Positions 17,718 to 28,225 of a stretch of 37,780 nucleotides of DNA are shown one piece after another. The stretch lies in the NCBI GenBank assembly GCA_003158295.1, contig PMIP01000011.1:8609-46388 (forward strand). Reading direction: 5' to 3'. A model generated the notes under the pieces. The model saw nothing but the letters and a program-made list of their open reading frames with translations. It was not told where the DNA came from and did no database searches. Position numbers and translations under genes: made by a program. The stretch comes from Chloroflexota bacterium. Lineage in GTDB: Bacteria; Chloroflexota; Limnocylindria; Limnocylindrales; CSP1-4. The first letter of the stretch is position 1, and each line of letters starts with the position of its first letter.

Positions 17718-18551
17718 TCAAGCGGGCGGGGTCTTGCGCGCACGCCGTCCGGATTCGGGCGGGTTGATCCGCCCCGGGCCCCAGACCTCCGGGCCGCATA
17801 TGAAGGGCCGCGGGCTGTGACGGGGCAGGGTCGTCGGATCCGACCGCCACGCGGCGACTGTCTCATCGAGCCAGGCCTTCAGCCCATCGAAGTCTTCCCA
17901 GGGCTGGAACGGCCAGCCCTCGGAGCGGCATAGGGCGATCAGGTCGCGTTTCGCGAAGATCACGTCCGAGTAGGCCGCGGCGTACCTGTCACTCTCGCCG
18001 TCGCCGATGAAGACGACTATCCTGCCGGCGGCCTGGTGGCCGAGCACGCGCTGCCGCTTGCAGGTTCCACAGACGAGGCAGTCGGGGTGGCCGTTGGGGA
18101 AAGTCATCCGGGCACGCCCACCGTCGAATTGGGTCCGGGCGCAGATTACCGGGATCGGCGGCACCCCGAGGCGACGAAGCGCGGGCTCGATGTAGAAGCC
18201 GAAACCGTCGCTCACGACCTCGATCGGGATCTCCAGCTCGAGCGCGCGACGGGCGAATGAGGCGAACGACTGGTCGTGCGGCTGCGCCTCGGCGAGCGCG
18301 ACGACCGGCGCCGGATCGCCGGGCAGAAGGTCGACCTGGCTGGTGTAGAGCGTCCTCGAACCGACAGCACCGGCATCGTAAGCCTCGTCGTCGGCGCGAT
18401 ATCGCTCGCCGATGAAGCGGTACAGGATCGTGTCGGCGACGTCAGTGGTGGCGATCGTGCCGTCGTAGTCGACCAACAGAGCTATCGGCGGCTGACCGGG
18501 CCGAAGCGGAGGCACGGGCGGCGCGGGCAGGTCGTCAGAGTCGGTTCGCAT
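17718..18551 (-). CDS. HAD-superfamily phosphatase (MtnX/SerB-like)
   Basis: Haloacid dehalogenase-type phosphohydrolase of 277 residues. Motif I is L-L-V-D-Y-D-G-T (nucleophile D28), motif II is V-V-S-D-G-F-G-F-Y, and motif III/IV is F-I-G-D-G-E-S-D-R-Y-A-A, with the small helical cap of the phosphoserine phosphatase/MtnX group. A Cys cluster (C-L-V-C-G-T-C-K) lies in the middle, and a basic, Pro-rich tail follows the catalytic domain. The substrate is unknown. No purine-rich ribosome site precedes the ATG. A TATCCT box ends six bases before it, so the message may be leaderless. It converges with the M24-like gene. Confidence 0.78.
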   Translation of the reverse strand: MRTDSDDLPAPPVPPLRPGQPPIALLVDYDGTIATTDVADTILYRFIGERYRADDEAYDAGAVGSRTLYTSQVDLLPGDPAPVVALAEAQPHDQSFASFARRALELEIPIEVVSDGFGFYIEPALRRLGVPPIPVICARTQFDGGRARMTFPNGHPDCLVCGTCKRQRVLGHQAAGRIVVFIGDGESDRYAAAYSDVIFAKRDLIALCRSEGWPFQPWEDFDGLKAWLDETVAAWRSDPTTLPRHSPRPFICGPEVWGPGRINPPESGRRARKTPPA

Positions 18552-18650
18552 CCGGGGAGGATACCGGCCGCGGCCCGCGGGGGGCCGTGGCGGGGCGTTC
18601 GGCGAGGCGGACCCGCGGCGATCCGTGGGGCCTGGCGAGCACCGAGGGGC

Positions 18651-19598
18651 CTACCCCACCCCACCGGATCCTCGCGTCGAGCGCGACACAAGAATCCCGA
18701 GCACGATCACCGATCCCCCGAGGATCTGGCCCACGACGATCGATTCGCCGAGGAGGATCGCCGCCAGGGCCACCGCGAAAGCGGGGATCAGGAACTGGAA
18801 GAGCATCGTGCGCGTCGGGCCCAGGATCTTGACCGCCTCGAACATGACGACGTTGGCGGCCGCTGCCGCCAGGAGGGCGCAGAACACGTACAGCCCTATC
18901 GTGCCGGCGTGGACATGAGAGAGGTCCAAGGACTGCGCCTGCCAGGCCGCCAGCGGCAGCATTCCCAGGCAGCCGAAGCCGATCGCCCATGTGGCGGTTC
19001 GGAGCGGCGAGTGGCGCCGGAGCACCGACGTCCCGAAGGCCACGTAGCATGACCAGCAGACCGTGGCCGCGAATGTCATCAGGTCGCCGGCGGAGGCGCC
19101 GGTGAACCCGATGCCGTGAGTGGCCAGAACGACCCCTACCGCCCCCGAGAAGCCGATCGCACCGCCGATCACCTTGGCCCGCGAGAGCGTGTCGGACCCG
19201 ACTCCCGCGGCGATGATCATCGTCGATATGGGCGTCGCGGCCGTGATCAGCGCCGAGTTGGACGCGGTCGTGTTGCTCAGTGCGGTGGCCCAGAGATCCT
19301 GATACAGCCCGAACCCGGCCAGGCCCAGCAACGCCATCGGCACGATATCGCGGCGCGGCAGCCCGATACTCCCCTCGCGCCACCTGAGAACGGCAAGAAG
19401 GACGAGGAAGGCGGTCTCGAACCTGACGAAGGCAAAGAGGATGGGCGGCACGTCGCGGATGACCGCCTTGACGGCCACGACGTTGGCGCCCCAGGTGAGC
19501 ATCACCAGCAAGACCGCAAGCTCGGCCAGGTAGCGCGCGCGAGGGCTCGGAGCCACTCCTGTCGCTCCGGAACCGAGACGATCGACCGAACGAGTCAT
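18651..19598 (-). CDS. EamA/DMT-family transporter
   Basis: Integral membrane protein of about 315 residues with ten predicted helices in two EamA repeats; marks are L-T-W-G-A-N-V-V-A-V-K near the first helix and L-G-E-S-I-V-V-G-Q-I-L-G-G near the end. Members export amino acids, nucleosides or other small metabolites, and the substrate cannot be told. The ATG at 19598 follows an AGGTGGGA site; an in-frame GTG at 19613 overlaps that site. It lies downstream of the 52-residue gene but is separated by a hairpin, so it may be an independent unit. Confidence 0.88.
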   Translation of the reverse strand: MTRSVDRLGSGATGVAPSPRARYLAELAVLLVMLTWGANVVAVKAVIRDVPPILFAFVRFETAFLVLLAVLRWREGSIGLPRRDIVPMALLGLAGFGLYQDLWATALSNTTASNSALITAATPISTMIIAAGVGSDTLSRAKVIGGAIGFSGAVGVVLATHGIGFTGASAGDLMTFAATVCWSCYVAFGTSVLRRHSPLRTATWAIGFGCLGMLPLAAWQAQSLDLSHVHAGTIGLYVFCALLAAAAANVVMFEAVKILGPTRTMLFQFLIPAFAVALAAILLGESIVVGQILGGSVIVLGILVSRSTRGSGGVG

Positions 19599-19656
19599 CC
19601 GAGCGATTCCCACCTGATGGATTTGGCCCTCGGGCAGCGACGGGCCGGAAATGCGA

Positions 19657-19681
19657 TCGCCCGGGCCAGCGGCCCGGGCGA
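19657..19681 (-). terminator. Hairpin terminator after small membrane protein gene
   Basis: Perfect 11-bp stem TCGCCCGGGCC with a 3-base loop, 28 bases after the TAG of the 52-residue gene. On the minus strand it is followed by a short T-containing stretch (GCATTT). It probably limits read-through from the 174-aa/52-aa pair into the EamA gene. Confidence 0.5.
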
Positions 19682-19708
19682 CGGCTCAGTCGAGCGGCGG
19701 TAGAGGTG

Positions 19709-19867
19709 CTAGACGTTCTCCTGGTCGAGTTCTAGCGACTCCTCGTCCCCTTCTTCGGTCAGCTTGAGCCAGACGAAGAGGCCGGCCAGAACGAGCAGCG
19801 GGATGACGATGAGCGCAGCAACGATCAGCAAGAGCCCGATCATCAGGTACTTGAAGAGCGCCTTCAT
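19709..19867 (-). CDS. 52-residue single-span membrane protein, unknown function
   Basis: The frame begins MKALFKYLMIGLLLIVAALI, continues through a second hydrophobic run to about residue 35, and ends in an acidic tail (T-E-E-G-D-E-E-S-L-E-L-D-Q-E-N-V) with a TAG stop. A GGAGG site stands 6-7 bases before the ATG, and the basic-hydrophobic-acidic layout is that of a real small membrane protein with one long or two short spans. It lies 41 bases downstream of the 174-residue gene and is probably co-transcribed. I do not recognise a family. The acidic cytoplasmic or extracellular tail may bind a partner, possibly the adjacent protein. Confidence 0.75.
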   Translation of the reverse strand: MKALFKYLMIGLLLIVAALIVIPLLVLAGLFVWLKLTEEGDEESLELDQENV

Positions 19868-19908
19868 GGTCTACCTCCGTTACCCGCCTTCGTACCAACC
19901 GAGCCGGC

Positions 19909-20433
19909 TCATTCTCCTGGCTGGGGCTTGGCGGCCTTTTCGCCTCTCATGTCCGGGGCCTGGGCGATCAGGCCCTCGACCTCATCTCTGGTGAACTCCG
20001 CGATGACGTGCCTGCTGCCGGTCTGGGTTCCCATCAGCAGCCGCAAGACGAACGCGCCCTCCTGCTCGAAGAAGAAGATGTCGCGCGGCTTCTGCTCGTC
20101 GACGTATCGGCCGACGACTCGAAATGCCTGCTCATAGTAGCCCGGCTGGCCCCAAGTCACCGCGGGCTGATGGGTCTCGCGTCTCGCGTGACCTTCCTCC
20201 ATGAACCGCGCGATATCGTCGTCGAGGAAGGTGAAAGTCTCCTTCACCTGGGTGCCCAGGTGTTCCGACCAGGCACCGGTTGAGGCAGACTCGACTACCA
20301 ATCCCTGAACGATGAACCCGTCCGGGGCCTCGACAACGAGCATCTCGCGCATGCCACGCTGGTCGAGGAATGCCCCGATCGAGCGCAGAACTTCCTCGTA
20401 GTTCTGGCGCGGACTGCCTTCATAGATCCGCAT
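19909..20433 (-). CDS. Conserved-looking 174-residue protein with internal duplication, unknown function
   Basis: Soluble, acidic protein of 174 residues made of two similar halves. Residues 12-48 (Y-E-E-V-L-R-S-I-G-A-F-L-D) align with 100-136 (Y-E-Q-A-F-R-V-V-G-R-Y-V-D) at an offset of 88, keeping Y, E, R, G, D, R and E. The helix after each half also corresponds (F-L-D-D-D-I-A-R-F-M and F-T-R-D-E-V-E-G-L-I). This suggests a duplicated alpha/beta unit. The ATG at 20433 has an AGGAA site 6 bases upstream; a longer frame from 20553 would run across the promoter. No enzyme motif is seen. Co-transcription with the 52-residue membrane protein is likely. I do not recognise the family. Confidence 0.75.
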   Translation of the reverse strand: MRIYEGSPRQNYEEVLRSIGAFLDQRGMREMLVVEAPDGFIVQGLVVESASTGAWSEHLGTQVKETFTFLDDDIARFMEEGHARRETHQPAVTWGQPGYYEQAFRVVGRYVDEQKPRDIFFFEQEGAFVLRLLMGTQTGSRHVIAEFTRDEVEGLIAQAPDMRGEKAAKPQPGE

Positions 20434-20460
20434 CTCGGTTCCTCGCGCTCCGTCGACCCT

Positions 20461-20486
20461 GAAAAAGGACCGTCGGCCGGGTCCCT
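20461..20486 (-). terminator. Possible attenuator hairpin in leader of the 174-residue gene
   Basis: On the minus strand GGACC, an 8-base loop and GGTCC are followed directly by TTTTT. G-U and A-U pairs can lengthen the stem into the U-run. It lies between the predicted promoter (20536-20563) and the ATG at 20433, so it would act inside the leader. The stem is short, hence moderate confidence. Confidence 0.4.
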
Positions 20487-20535
20487 CCCGGCAGGCACCG
20501 CCCGATCCGGTATCGTGCGCGCCGCCTGATGGCCG

Positions 20536-20563
20536 AGTGTAGCAGCCCGCCACACGCGCGCAA
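20536..20563 (-). promoter_or_regulatory. Putative promoter of the 174-aa/52-aa gene pair
   Basis: Minus-strand TTGCGC (20558-20563) and TACACT (20536-20541) are 16 bases apart, giving transcription from about 20529 and a leader of about 95 bases. Confidence 0.45.
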
Positions 20564-20630
20564 CGGGATTGAGCGGGTACGTGCGCCGGTCCTGTCGCCT
20601 CCGCTCCATCCCCGCGACGGCTCCCGGCCG

Positions 20631-20647
20631 TAGAATGACGCCGTCAT
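20631..20647 (+). promoter_or_regulatory. Putative -10 box and palindrome upstream of the pentose-phosphate operon
   Basis: TAGAAT at 20631-20636 overlaps the palindrome ATGACGCCGTCAT (20635-20647). No good -35 box is seen at the right distance. If used, the tkt leader is about 210 bases. The rest of 20564-20851 holds no gene that I can support. Confidence 0.3.
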
Positions 20648-20851
20648 CCGGACGCCGATGCCGCTCCAACCGGTTCGGCACGCTGGCGCCCATCTCGATG
20701 ATGCAGTCGGGTCGCGCTGCCGGACTCTCACCGGAGTAGTTCGAACCGGAGATCGACGGCTCGGCGGAGCGCGATTTCCGTGCGGCACAAGACTTTGGGA
20801 TCCGCAGGAGCGGACCGAGCCATCGCGCGAGCAACGGGAGGCGGAGAGCGA

Positions 20852-22915
<2,064 letters not shown>

Positions 22916-22927
22916 AAGGAGGCCAAG

Positions 22928-23383
22928 ATGCGCGTCGCGATGGCGGCCGACCATGCCGGTGCCGAGCTGAAGGCCGAGTTGCTGGCCCGGTTGGCTCCTC
23001 TGGGCCACGAGCTGATCGACCTGGGCGGCGACGGCTCCGATCCAGAGGACGACTACCCGGACTACAGCCGCGCCCTGGCGATGGCCATCGTCGATGGCCG
23101 TGCGGATCGCGGCATCCTCGTCTGCGGCAGCGGCGTGGGGGCTTCGATCGCGGCCTCCAAGGTGCCCGGGATCCGGGCCGGACTCTGCCACGACACCTAC
23201 TCCGCAGGCCAGGGCGTGGAGCACGACGACATGAACATCCTCGCCCTGGGAGCCAGGGTGATCGGTGTTGAGACGGCCGTTTCCTGCGCCGAGTCGTTCC
23301 TGGCCGCGAGATTCAGCGGCGAGCCGCGCCACGTGCGCCGCCTCGCCAAGATCCACGCCATCGAGGAGGAGGCCTCCAGATGA
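22928..23383 (+). CDS. rpiB: Ribose 5-phosphate isomerase B
   Basis: Protein of 151 residues in the RpiB/LacA family that interconverts ribulose 5-phosphate and ribose 5-phosphate. It begins with A-A-D-H-A-G-A-E-L-K and has the active-site cysteine in L-V-C-G-S-G-V-G-A-S and the H-D-T-Y-S-A and N-I-L-A-L-G-A-R motifs. AAAGGAGG precedes the ATG. It follows tkt by 12 bases and overlaps the next gene by four (ATGA), so translation is probably coupled. In related actinobacterial clusters the gene after tkt is usually a transaldolase. Confidence 0.95.
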   Translation: MRVAMAADHAGAELKAELLARLAPLGHELIDLGGDGSDPEDDYPDYSRALAMAIVDGRADRGILVCGSGVGASIAASKVPGIRAGLCHDTYSAGQGVEHDDMNILALGARVIGVETAVSCAESFLAARFSGEPRHVRRLAKIHAIEEEASR

Positions 23384-25152
23384 CCGAACCGATTCTCTCG
23401 ACGTCTCTGGCCCTGGACCTGACGCTCAAGGACGCGAAGCTGGAGGCCGCCCTGGCCGCGGCTCGCGGCCGCGCCGTCAGTGAGAACTGGGCAGATCGGG
23501 CCATCGGCCGCCGCGATCCCGCCGTGTGGTCCGGCGAAGACCTCGTGCAGCGGGCTATCGCCCAGCGTCTCGGCTGGCTCGAGGCGCCGTTCCACTTCGC
23601 CGACGAGACCGGCGAGCTGAAGGCGTTCGCGACCTCGATCCGCGAGCAGGGCTACACCACGGCCGTGCTGGGGGGGATGGGCGGCAGCAGCCTTGCTCCT
23701 GCGCTCCTGGCCCACGTCTTTGGTCCGGCGAAGGACGGCACGCCGGTACGCGTTCTCGATTCCACCGATCCGGCCGCGGTGTCGGCCACGCTGGACGACC
23801 TGGACCCAACCGCGACCCTGTTCATCGTTTCCACCAAATCGGGCACTACCGCCGAGTCGCTCTCGTTCCAGGCGTATCAATGGGCCCGGATCGACGATGC
23901 GCTGGAGGCCGCCGGGGTGGGACGGCCGACCCAGTCGGGCGACTTCATGGCCGCGATCACGGACCCCGACAAGAGCCTCCGCGCGATCCCTCACCACGAC
24001 CAATTGCGCGAGGTCTTCCTCAACCCACCCGATGTGGGCGGCCGCTATTCGGCCTTGACCTACGTCGGCCTCGTCCCCGGTGCTCTGCTCGGGATCGACC
24101 TCGAGACGCTCCTGGAGAAGGCCCGGGCGATGGTCATCGCCTGCGGCCAGCCCGACCCGGCCAGGAACCCGGGCCTGGCGCTCGGCCTGGCCATGGGCGC
24201 CTTCGCCGCGGCGGGTCGCGACAAGCTGACCTTCGTCATAGACCGTGAGCTGGCTGCCTTCGGGCCATGGGTCGAGCAGCTGATCGCCGAGAGCACCGGC
24301 AAGGCGCCGATCGGCTCAGCGGATGGGCGAGGCGTTGGCGTGGTGCCCGTCGACGGCGAGCCGCTCGCCGCCCCGGCGGCCTACGGCAATGACCGTGTCT
24401 TCGTCCGAATCGCGCTCGCCGGATCCGCCGGACCGGACCCATCTATCGGCACATACGTCGACGCCCGACTGGCCGAGCTTGCCGCGGCCGGTCACCCGGT
24501 CATCCGCATCGAGGTCGGAGACAAGATCGAGATCGGCGCGGAGTTCGTCCGCTGGGAGGTCGCCACGGCGCTCGCCGGCGCGGTGCTGAAGATCGACCCG
24601 TTCGACCAGCCCAACGTCGAGGAGGCCAAAGCCAACACCCGCGCGGTCATCGCCGCCTTCGAGGATGGAAATGGAGCCGACGCGGGCGGTGCGGCCCTCG
24701 GTGTGGCCGACGAAGCGGCGCTCGCCGCCGCCCTCAGGGCCCATCTGGTCAAGCTCGCCCCGAACGGCTACGCCTCCATCCAGGCCTACGTGGCCCAGAC
24801 GCCGGATCGGGACGCGGCCCTGAGCCGCATCCGCACGCATCTCCGGGACGCGACCCACCGCGCCACGACCGTGGGCTACGGGCCGCGCTTCCTGCACTCG
24901 ACGGGCCAGCTGCACAAGGGCGGCGCGCCGATTGGGTGGTTCCTCCAGCTCGTCTGCGAGCACCCAGCCGACCTCGAGATTCCCGGCCAGTCCTACACCT
25001 TCGGCCAGCTCATCGACGCCCAGGCCATCGGCGACGCCCGGACGCTCGTGGACCACAATCTGCCGATCCTGCGGATAGATCTGGGACGGGACCCGGACGG
25101 CAGTCTGGCCGCCCTCGAGCGGGCTCTCGTCACGGCTCTCGGGGAGGGATGA
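23380..25152 (+). CDS. pgi: Glucose-6-phosphate isomerase of the Tal-Pgi type, without the transaldolase domain
   Basis: Cytoplasmic SIS-domain protein of 590 residues. Sugar-isomerase motifs are visible as G-G-M-G-G-S-S-L-A-P and I-V-S-T-K-S-G-T-T-A-E-S. The C-terminal F-L-H-S-T-G-Q-L-H-K-G-G-A motif is that of the isomerase half of bifunctional transaldolase/glucose-6-phosphate isomerase proteins (about 950 residues). Here only the isomerase half exists: the start overlaps rpiB by four bases and no transaldolase domain precedes it. It should convert glucose 6-phosphate and fructose 6-phosphate. zwf follows after 86 bases. Confidence 0.88.
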   Translation: MTEPILSTSLALDLTLKDAKLEAALAAARGRAVSENWADRAIGRRDPAVWSGEDLVQRAIAQRLGWLEAPFHFADETGELKAFATSIREQGYTTAVLGGMGGSSLAPALLAHVFGPAKDGTPVRVLDSTDPAAVSATLDDLDPTATLFIVSTKSGTTAESLSFQAYQWARIDDALEAAGVGRPTQSGDFMAAITDPDKSLRAIPHHDQLREVFLNPPDVGGRYSALTYVGLVPGALLGIDLETLLEKARAMVIACGQPDPARNPGLALGLAMGAFAAAGRDKLTFVIDRELAAFGPWVEQLIAESTGKAPIGSADGRGVGVVPVDGEPLAAPAAYGNDRVFVRIALAGSAGPDPSIGTYVDARLAELAAAGHPVIRIEVGDKIEIGAEFVRWEVATALAGAVLKIDPFDQPNVEEAKANTRAVIAAFEDGNGADAGGAALGVADEAALAAALRAHLVKLAPNGYASIQAYVAQTPDRDAALSRIRTHLRDATHRATTVGYGPRFLHSTGQLHKGGAPIGWFLQLVCEHPADLEIPGQSYTFGQLIDAQAIGDARTLVDHNLPILRIDLGRDPDGSLAALERALVTALGEG

Positions 25153-25238
25153 GCATATGGAACTCGGCTCAGTCCGAGCGGTTCGGGTCATAGCCCCCTC
25201 CGCGCCGGCCGTTCGAGACACGGCTCGAGCCTGAGCCG

Positions 25239-26867
25239 ATGAGCCCGGCTCGTGTCCCCAGCCCGCCCACGCCGGCCCGAACGGCGCGGCAGCTCCGCGA
25301 AGCGACCGGCGCCGCCCGTGGTCGCCGGAGGAGCGAAGGGGATCTCAATCCGCTCCGTCAGGGGCTTCGCCTGGAACGCGTGCCGGACCCGTGTGCCTTC
25401 GTCCTTTTCGGCGCCACGGGCGACCTGGCTCATCGCAAGGTCATTCCGGCGATCTACCAGCTATGGCGCACGAACCTGCTGCCGGCCGAGTTCAGCCTGG
25501 TCGCGGTAGCCCGACGGCCGTATTCGGACGAGGCCTTTGTGGCCGAGGCTCGGGATTCCGTGGCGAAGTACTCGCGGGTTCTGCCGATCGACGAAGCGGC
25601 CTGGGCCGAGCTGGCGAAACGGATCACGTACCAGCAGCTCGACTTCGGCGACGACCCCGGCTTCGACCGGCTGGCCAAACGGCTGGACGAGCTGGACACG
25701 CAGCGAGGATCGGCTGGGAACCGGCTCTTCTACCTGGCCACACAACCGTCGCAGGTGACGGAGATCGTCCAGCAGCTGGGTCGAGCGGGCCTGGACCACG
25801 AGTTACGCGGCGGCGGCTGGCGACGCGTCGTCATCGAGAAGCCGTTCGGCCGCGACTACGAATCGGCGCGCCATCTCAATCACGAACTGGCGAAGGTCCT
25901 GCGCGAGTCGCAGGTCTATCGCATCGACCACTACCTGGGCAAGGAGACGGTCCGCAACCTGCTCGTCTTCCGGTTCGGCAACGGGATCTTCGAGCCGGTC
26001 TGGAACCGAAGTTACGTCGACCACGTGCAGATCACGGTGGCCGAGTCGATAGGCGTGGAGAACCGGGGTTCCTTCTACGAGGAAACGGGGGCCAGCCGCG
26101 ACATCCTTCAGAACCACCTCCTCCAGCTCCTGACGCTGGTCGCCATGGAACCGCCCTCGTCGTTTCAGGCAGACGCGCTGCGCGACCAGAAGCTCCAGGT
26201 CCTGCGGGCCATCGCGGCGCCCGATCTGGAGCAGGTCCGCCGCAACGTCGTGCGAGGTCAATACGGACCGGGCTGGGTCGAGGGAGAGGCGGTCGCCGGG
26301 TACCGACAGGAGCCGGAGGTCGACCCCGAGTCCGAGACTGAGACCTACGTAGCCGGCTGCTTCCAGATCGACGACTGGCGCTGGAGCGGAGTCCCGTTCT
26401 ACCTGCGGGCCGGTAAGCGACTGCCCAAGCGCGCCACCGAGATCGCGATCCAGTTCAAGGAAGTGCCGCTTCGGCTCTTCCGGGAATCCACGGGCGATCC
26501 GGCGCCGAACGTCCTGGCCATGCGCATCCAGCCCGACGAAGGAATCATGCTGCGCTTCGCGGCCAAGGTGCCCGGTCTGGGCCTGGACGTACGGACGGTG
26601 AACATGGACTTCGGCTACGACACGTCGTTCGCGGTCGATTCGCCGGACGCGTACGAGACACTGATCCTCGACGCACTCTTGGGCGACGCCTCTCTCTTCA
26701 CCAGGGCCGACGAAGTTGAGGCTGCCTGGTCCGTCGTGACGCCCATCGACGCGGCCTGGGCCTCGATGCCGGCGCCGCACTTCCCCGACTACGCCGCGGG
26801 AACGTGGGGCCCGGAGGCGGCGGACGAGTTGATCGAACGGGACGGCCGACGGTGGCGAAGAATCTGA
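25239..26867 (+). CDS. zwf: Glucose-6-phosphate dehydrogenase
   Basis: Enzyme of 542 residues oxidising glucose 6-phosphate to 6-phosphogluconolactone with NADP or NAD. The Rossmann motif is F-G-A-T-G-D-L-A-H-R-K, the substrate-site motif is R-I-D-H-Y-L-G-K-E (catalytic region near H231), and E-K-P-F-G lies between them. The first ~45 residues are Arg/Pro-rich and outside the conserved domain. The start is uncertain but no better in-frame start is seen. A 6-bp hairpin (CGGCTC/GAGCCG, 25221-25238) sits directly before the ATG and could hold back translation. The 3' end overlaps opcA. Confidence 0.95.
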   Translation: MSPARVPSPPTPARTARQLREATGAARGRRRSEGDLNPLRQGLRLERVPDPCAFVLFGATGDLAHRKVIPAIYQLWRTNLLPAEFSLVAVARRPYSDEAFVAEARDSVAKYSRVLPIDEAAWAELAKRITYQQLDFGDDPGFDRLAKRLDELDTQRGSAGNRLFYLATQPSQVTEIVQQLGRAGLDHELRGGGWRRVVIEKPFGRDYESARHLNHELAKVLRESQVYRIDHYLGKETVRNLLVFRFGNGIFEPVWNRSYVDHVQITVAESIGVENRGSFYEETGASRDILQNHLLQLLTLVAMEPPSSFQADALRDQKLQVLRAIAAPDLEQVRRNVVRGQYGPGWVEGEAVAGYRQEPEVDPESETETYVAGCFQIDDWRWSGVPFYLRAGKRLPKRATEIAIQFKEVPLRLFRESTGDPAPNVLAMRIQPDEGIMLRFAAKVPGLGLDVRTVNMDFGYDTSFAVDSPDAYETLILDALLGDASLFTRADEVEAAWSVVTPIDAAWASMPAPHFPDYAAGTWGPEAADELIERDGRRWRRI

Positions 26868-28225
26868 AGGTCCCCGCGGCGGCCAAGGCAGTCGCGGCGG
26901 CCGGGGCATCCGGACGGGCGGCCACCGCGGCCGTGGCGTCCCGGCTCCCTGTCGTCCACTCCGTGCCCGAGATCGAACGTCAGCTCGGAATGTTGTGGGC
27001 ACGTGTCGAGGCGGCTCGCGCGGAGACCGAGCGCACCAAGGAAGCCCTGGCCGAAGGCCACGGGCGGGCGGCGACCCACCTCTCGGCGGCCCGTGCCGCG
27101 GCCGCCCTGGCCGCGCACGAGCCGAGTGGCGCCGGGGAGAGGCACGTCGTGGCCCGTTCCAGCGTCCTGAACCTGGTCGTGGTGGCGCGCCATCACGAGA
27201 CGGCCGAGCGCTGCGCGGCCACGATCGTACACACGGCCGGACGCCGACCGTCGCGGTCGTTGATCCTCCTGGCGATGGACCCCGACGGGCCGCCCGGCCT
27301 GGAGGCCCGAATCGACGCCCTGGCGCTGAGCGCGGCGACGGGACGCGCCGAGACGGGCGCCGAGACGATCCACGTGACGGCTCGGGGTGAGACCGGGATG
27401 CACCTCGCCTCGATCATCGTGCCGCTCCTGGTCCACGATCTGCCGGTCGCCCTGTGGTGGCCGGACGACCCGCAGTTCTCCTCCCGTCGCGCGGAACGAC
27501 TCGCGCCCCTGGCGGATCGCCTGATCGTCGACGGGTCCTCCTGGTCCGGCAACGGCATAGACCGCCTTGCGGCCCTGGCGGACCTGGCGCACAGTCGGCA
27601 GCTGTTCGTCGCCGACTTCGCCCTTCTGAGACAGGCCCGCTGGCGAGAGGCGCTCGCCTCCGTCTACGACCTGCCGGACCTTCGTCCACACCTGCGGGCG
27701 GTTCGATCGATCGCCGTCGAGTACGCCGCCGCCCAGGAGGGCGACCCGGCCGGATTGACGAACGTCGTGCGACCCATCTACCACGTTGCCTGGCTGGCAT
27801 CTCGGCTCGGGATGAGTGTGGTTTCGCCTCTGCAGGGCGCACCCGGAGGCCGGCGCGTAGCCACGCTTCGCCAGCGAGAGCACAGGGTGGACGTGGAGCT
27901 TCGTCCGGCCGGTTCGGAGCTGGGCGAAGGCTCGACGGTGCGGGTGGAGATCGTTTCGCGCCTGCGTGGGGCCGAGCTGGTCGGCGATGTCACGGCGGGC
28001 GATCGGACGGTCGAGGTTGCCGTCCGAGACAAAGGCCGCGAGCGAGTTCGGCGCACCTACCTGGCCCCCAAACTCCGCGACGTGGACCTGCTGGAGCGAG
28101 CCGTGGAAGACAGTGCGACCCACCCGGTCGCCGTGGAAACCCTGGCGATGGCGGGCCGTTTGATCCGAGCGGAAGAGGCGCCACGCGGGCCGGGCCAGGG
28201 ACGCGAGGGCGGTGGCCGTGACTGA
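26852..28225 (+). CDS. opcA: Glucose-6-phosphate dehydrogenase assembly protein OpcA
   Basis: Protein of about 457 residues related to OpcA, which in cyanobacteria and actinobacteria binds and activates glucose-6-phosphate dehydrogenase. Family signs are S-V-L-N-L-V-V-V-A-R, A-E-R-C-A-A-T-I, R-R-P-S-R-S-L-I-L and V-H-D-L-P-V-A-L-W-W-P-D-D-P, followed by a second region containing L-A-D-R-L-I-V-D-G-S-S-W. The Ala-rich N-terminus (about 45 residues) is low complexity. GTG at 26852 gives a 16-base overlap with zwf; GTG at 26804 is an alternative. Position between zwf and pgl is the classic arrangement. Confidence 0.9.
   Translation: MAKNLKVPAAAKAVAAAGASGRAATAAVASRLPVVHSVPEIERQLGMLWARVEAARAETERTKEALAEGHGRAATHLSAARAAAALAAHEPSGAGERHVVARSSVLNLVVVARHHETAERCAATIVHTAGRRPSRSLILLAMDPDGPPGLEARIDALALSAATGRAETGAETIHVTARGETGMHLASIIVPLLVHDLPVALWWPDDPQFSSRRAERLAPLADRLIVDGSSWSGNGIDRLAALADLAHSRQLFVADFALLRQARWREALASVYDLPDLRPHLRAVRSIAVEYAAAQEGDPAGLTNVVRPIYHVAWLASRLGMSVVSPLQGAPGGRRVATLRQREHRVDVELRPAGSELGEGSTVRVEIVSRLRGAELVGDVTAGDRTVEVAVRDKGRERVRRTYLAPKLRDVDLLERAVEDSATHPVAVETLAMAGRLIRAEEAPRGPGQGREGGGRD

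Noticed and set aside
20680-20770. tRNA-like stretch with GGTTCGAA on minus
   Set aside because: No matching acceptor stem, D arm or anticodon arm can be formed.
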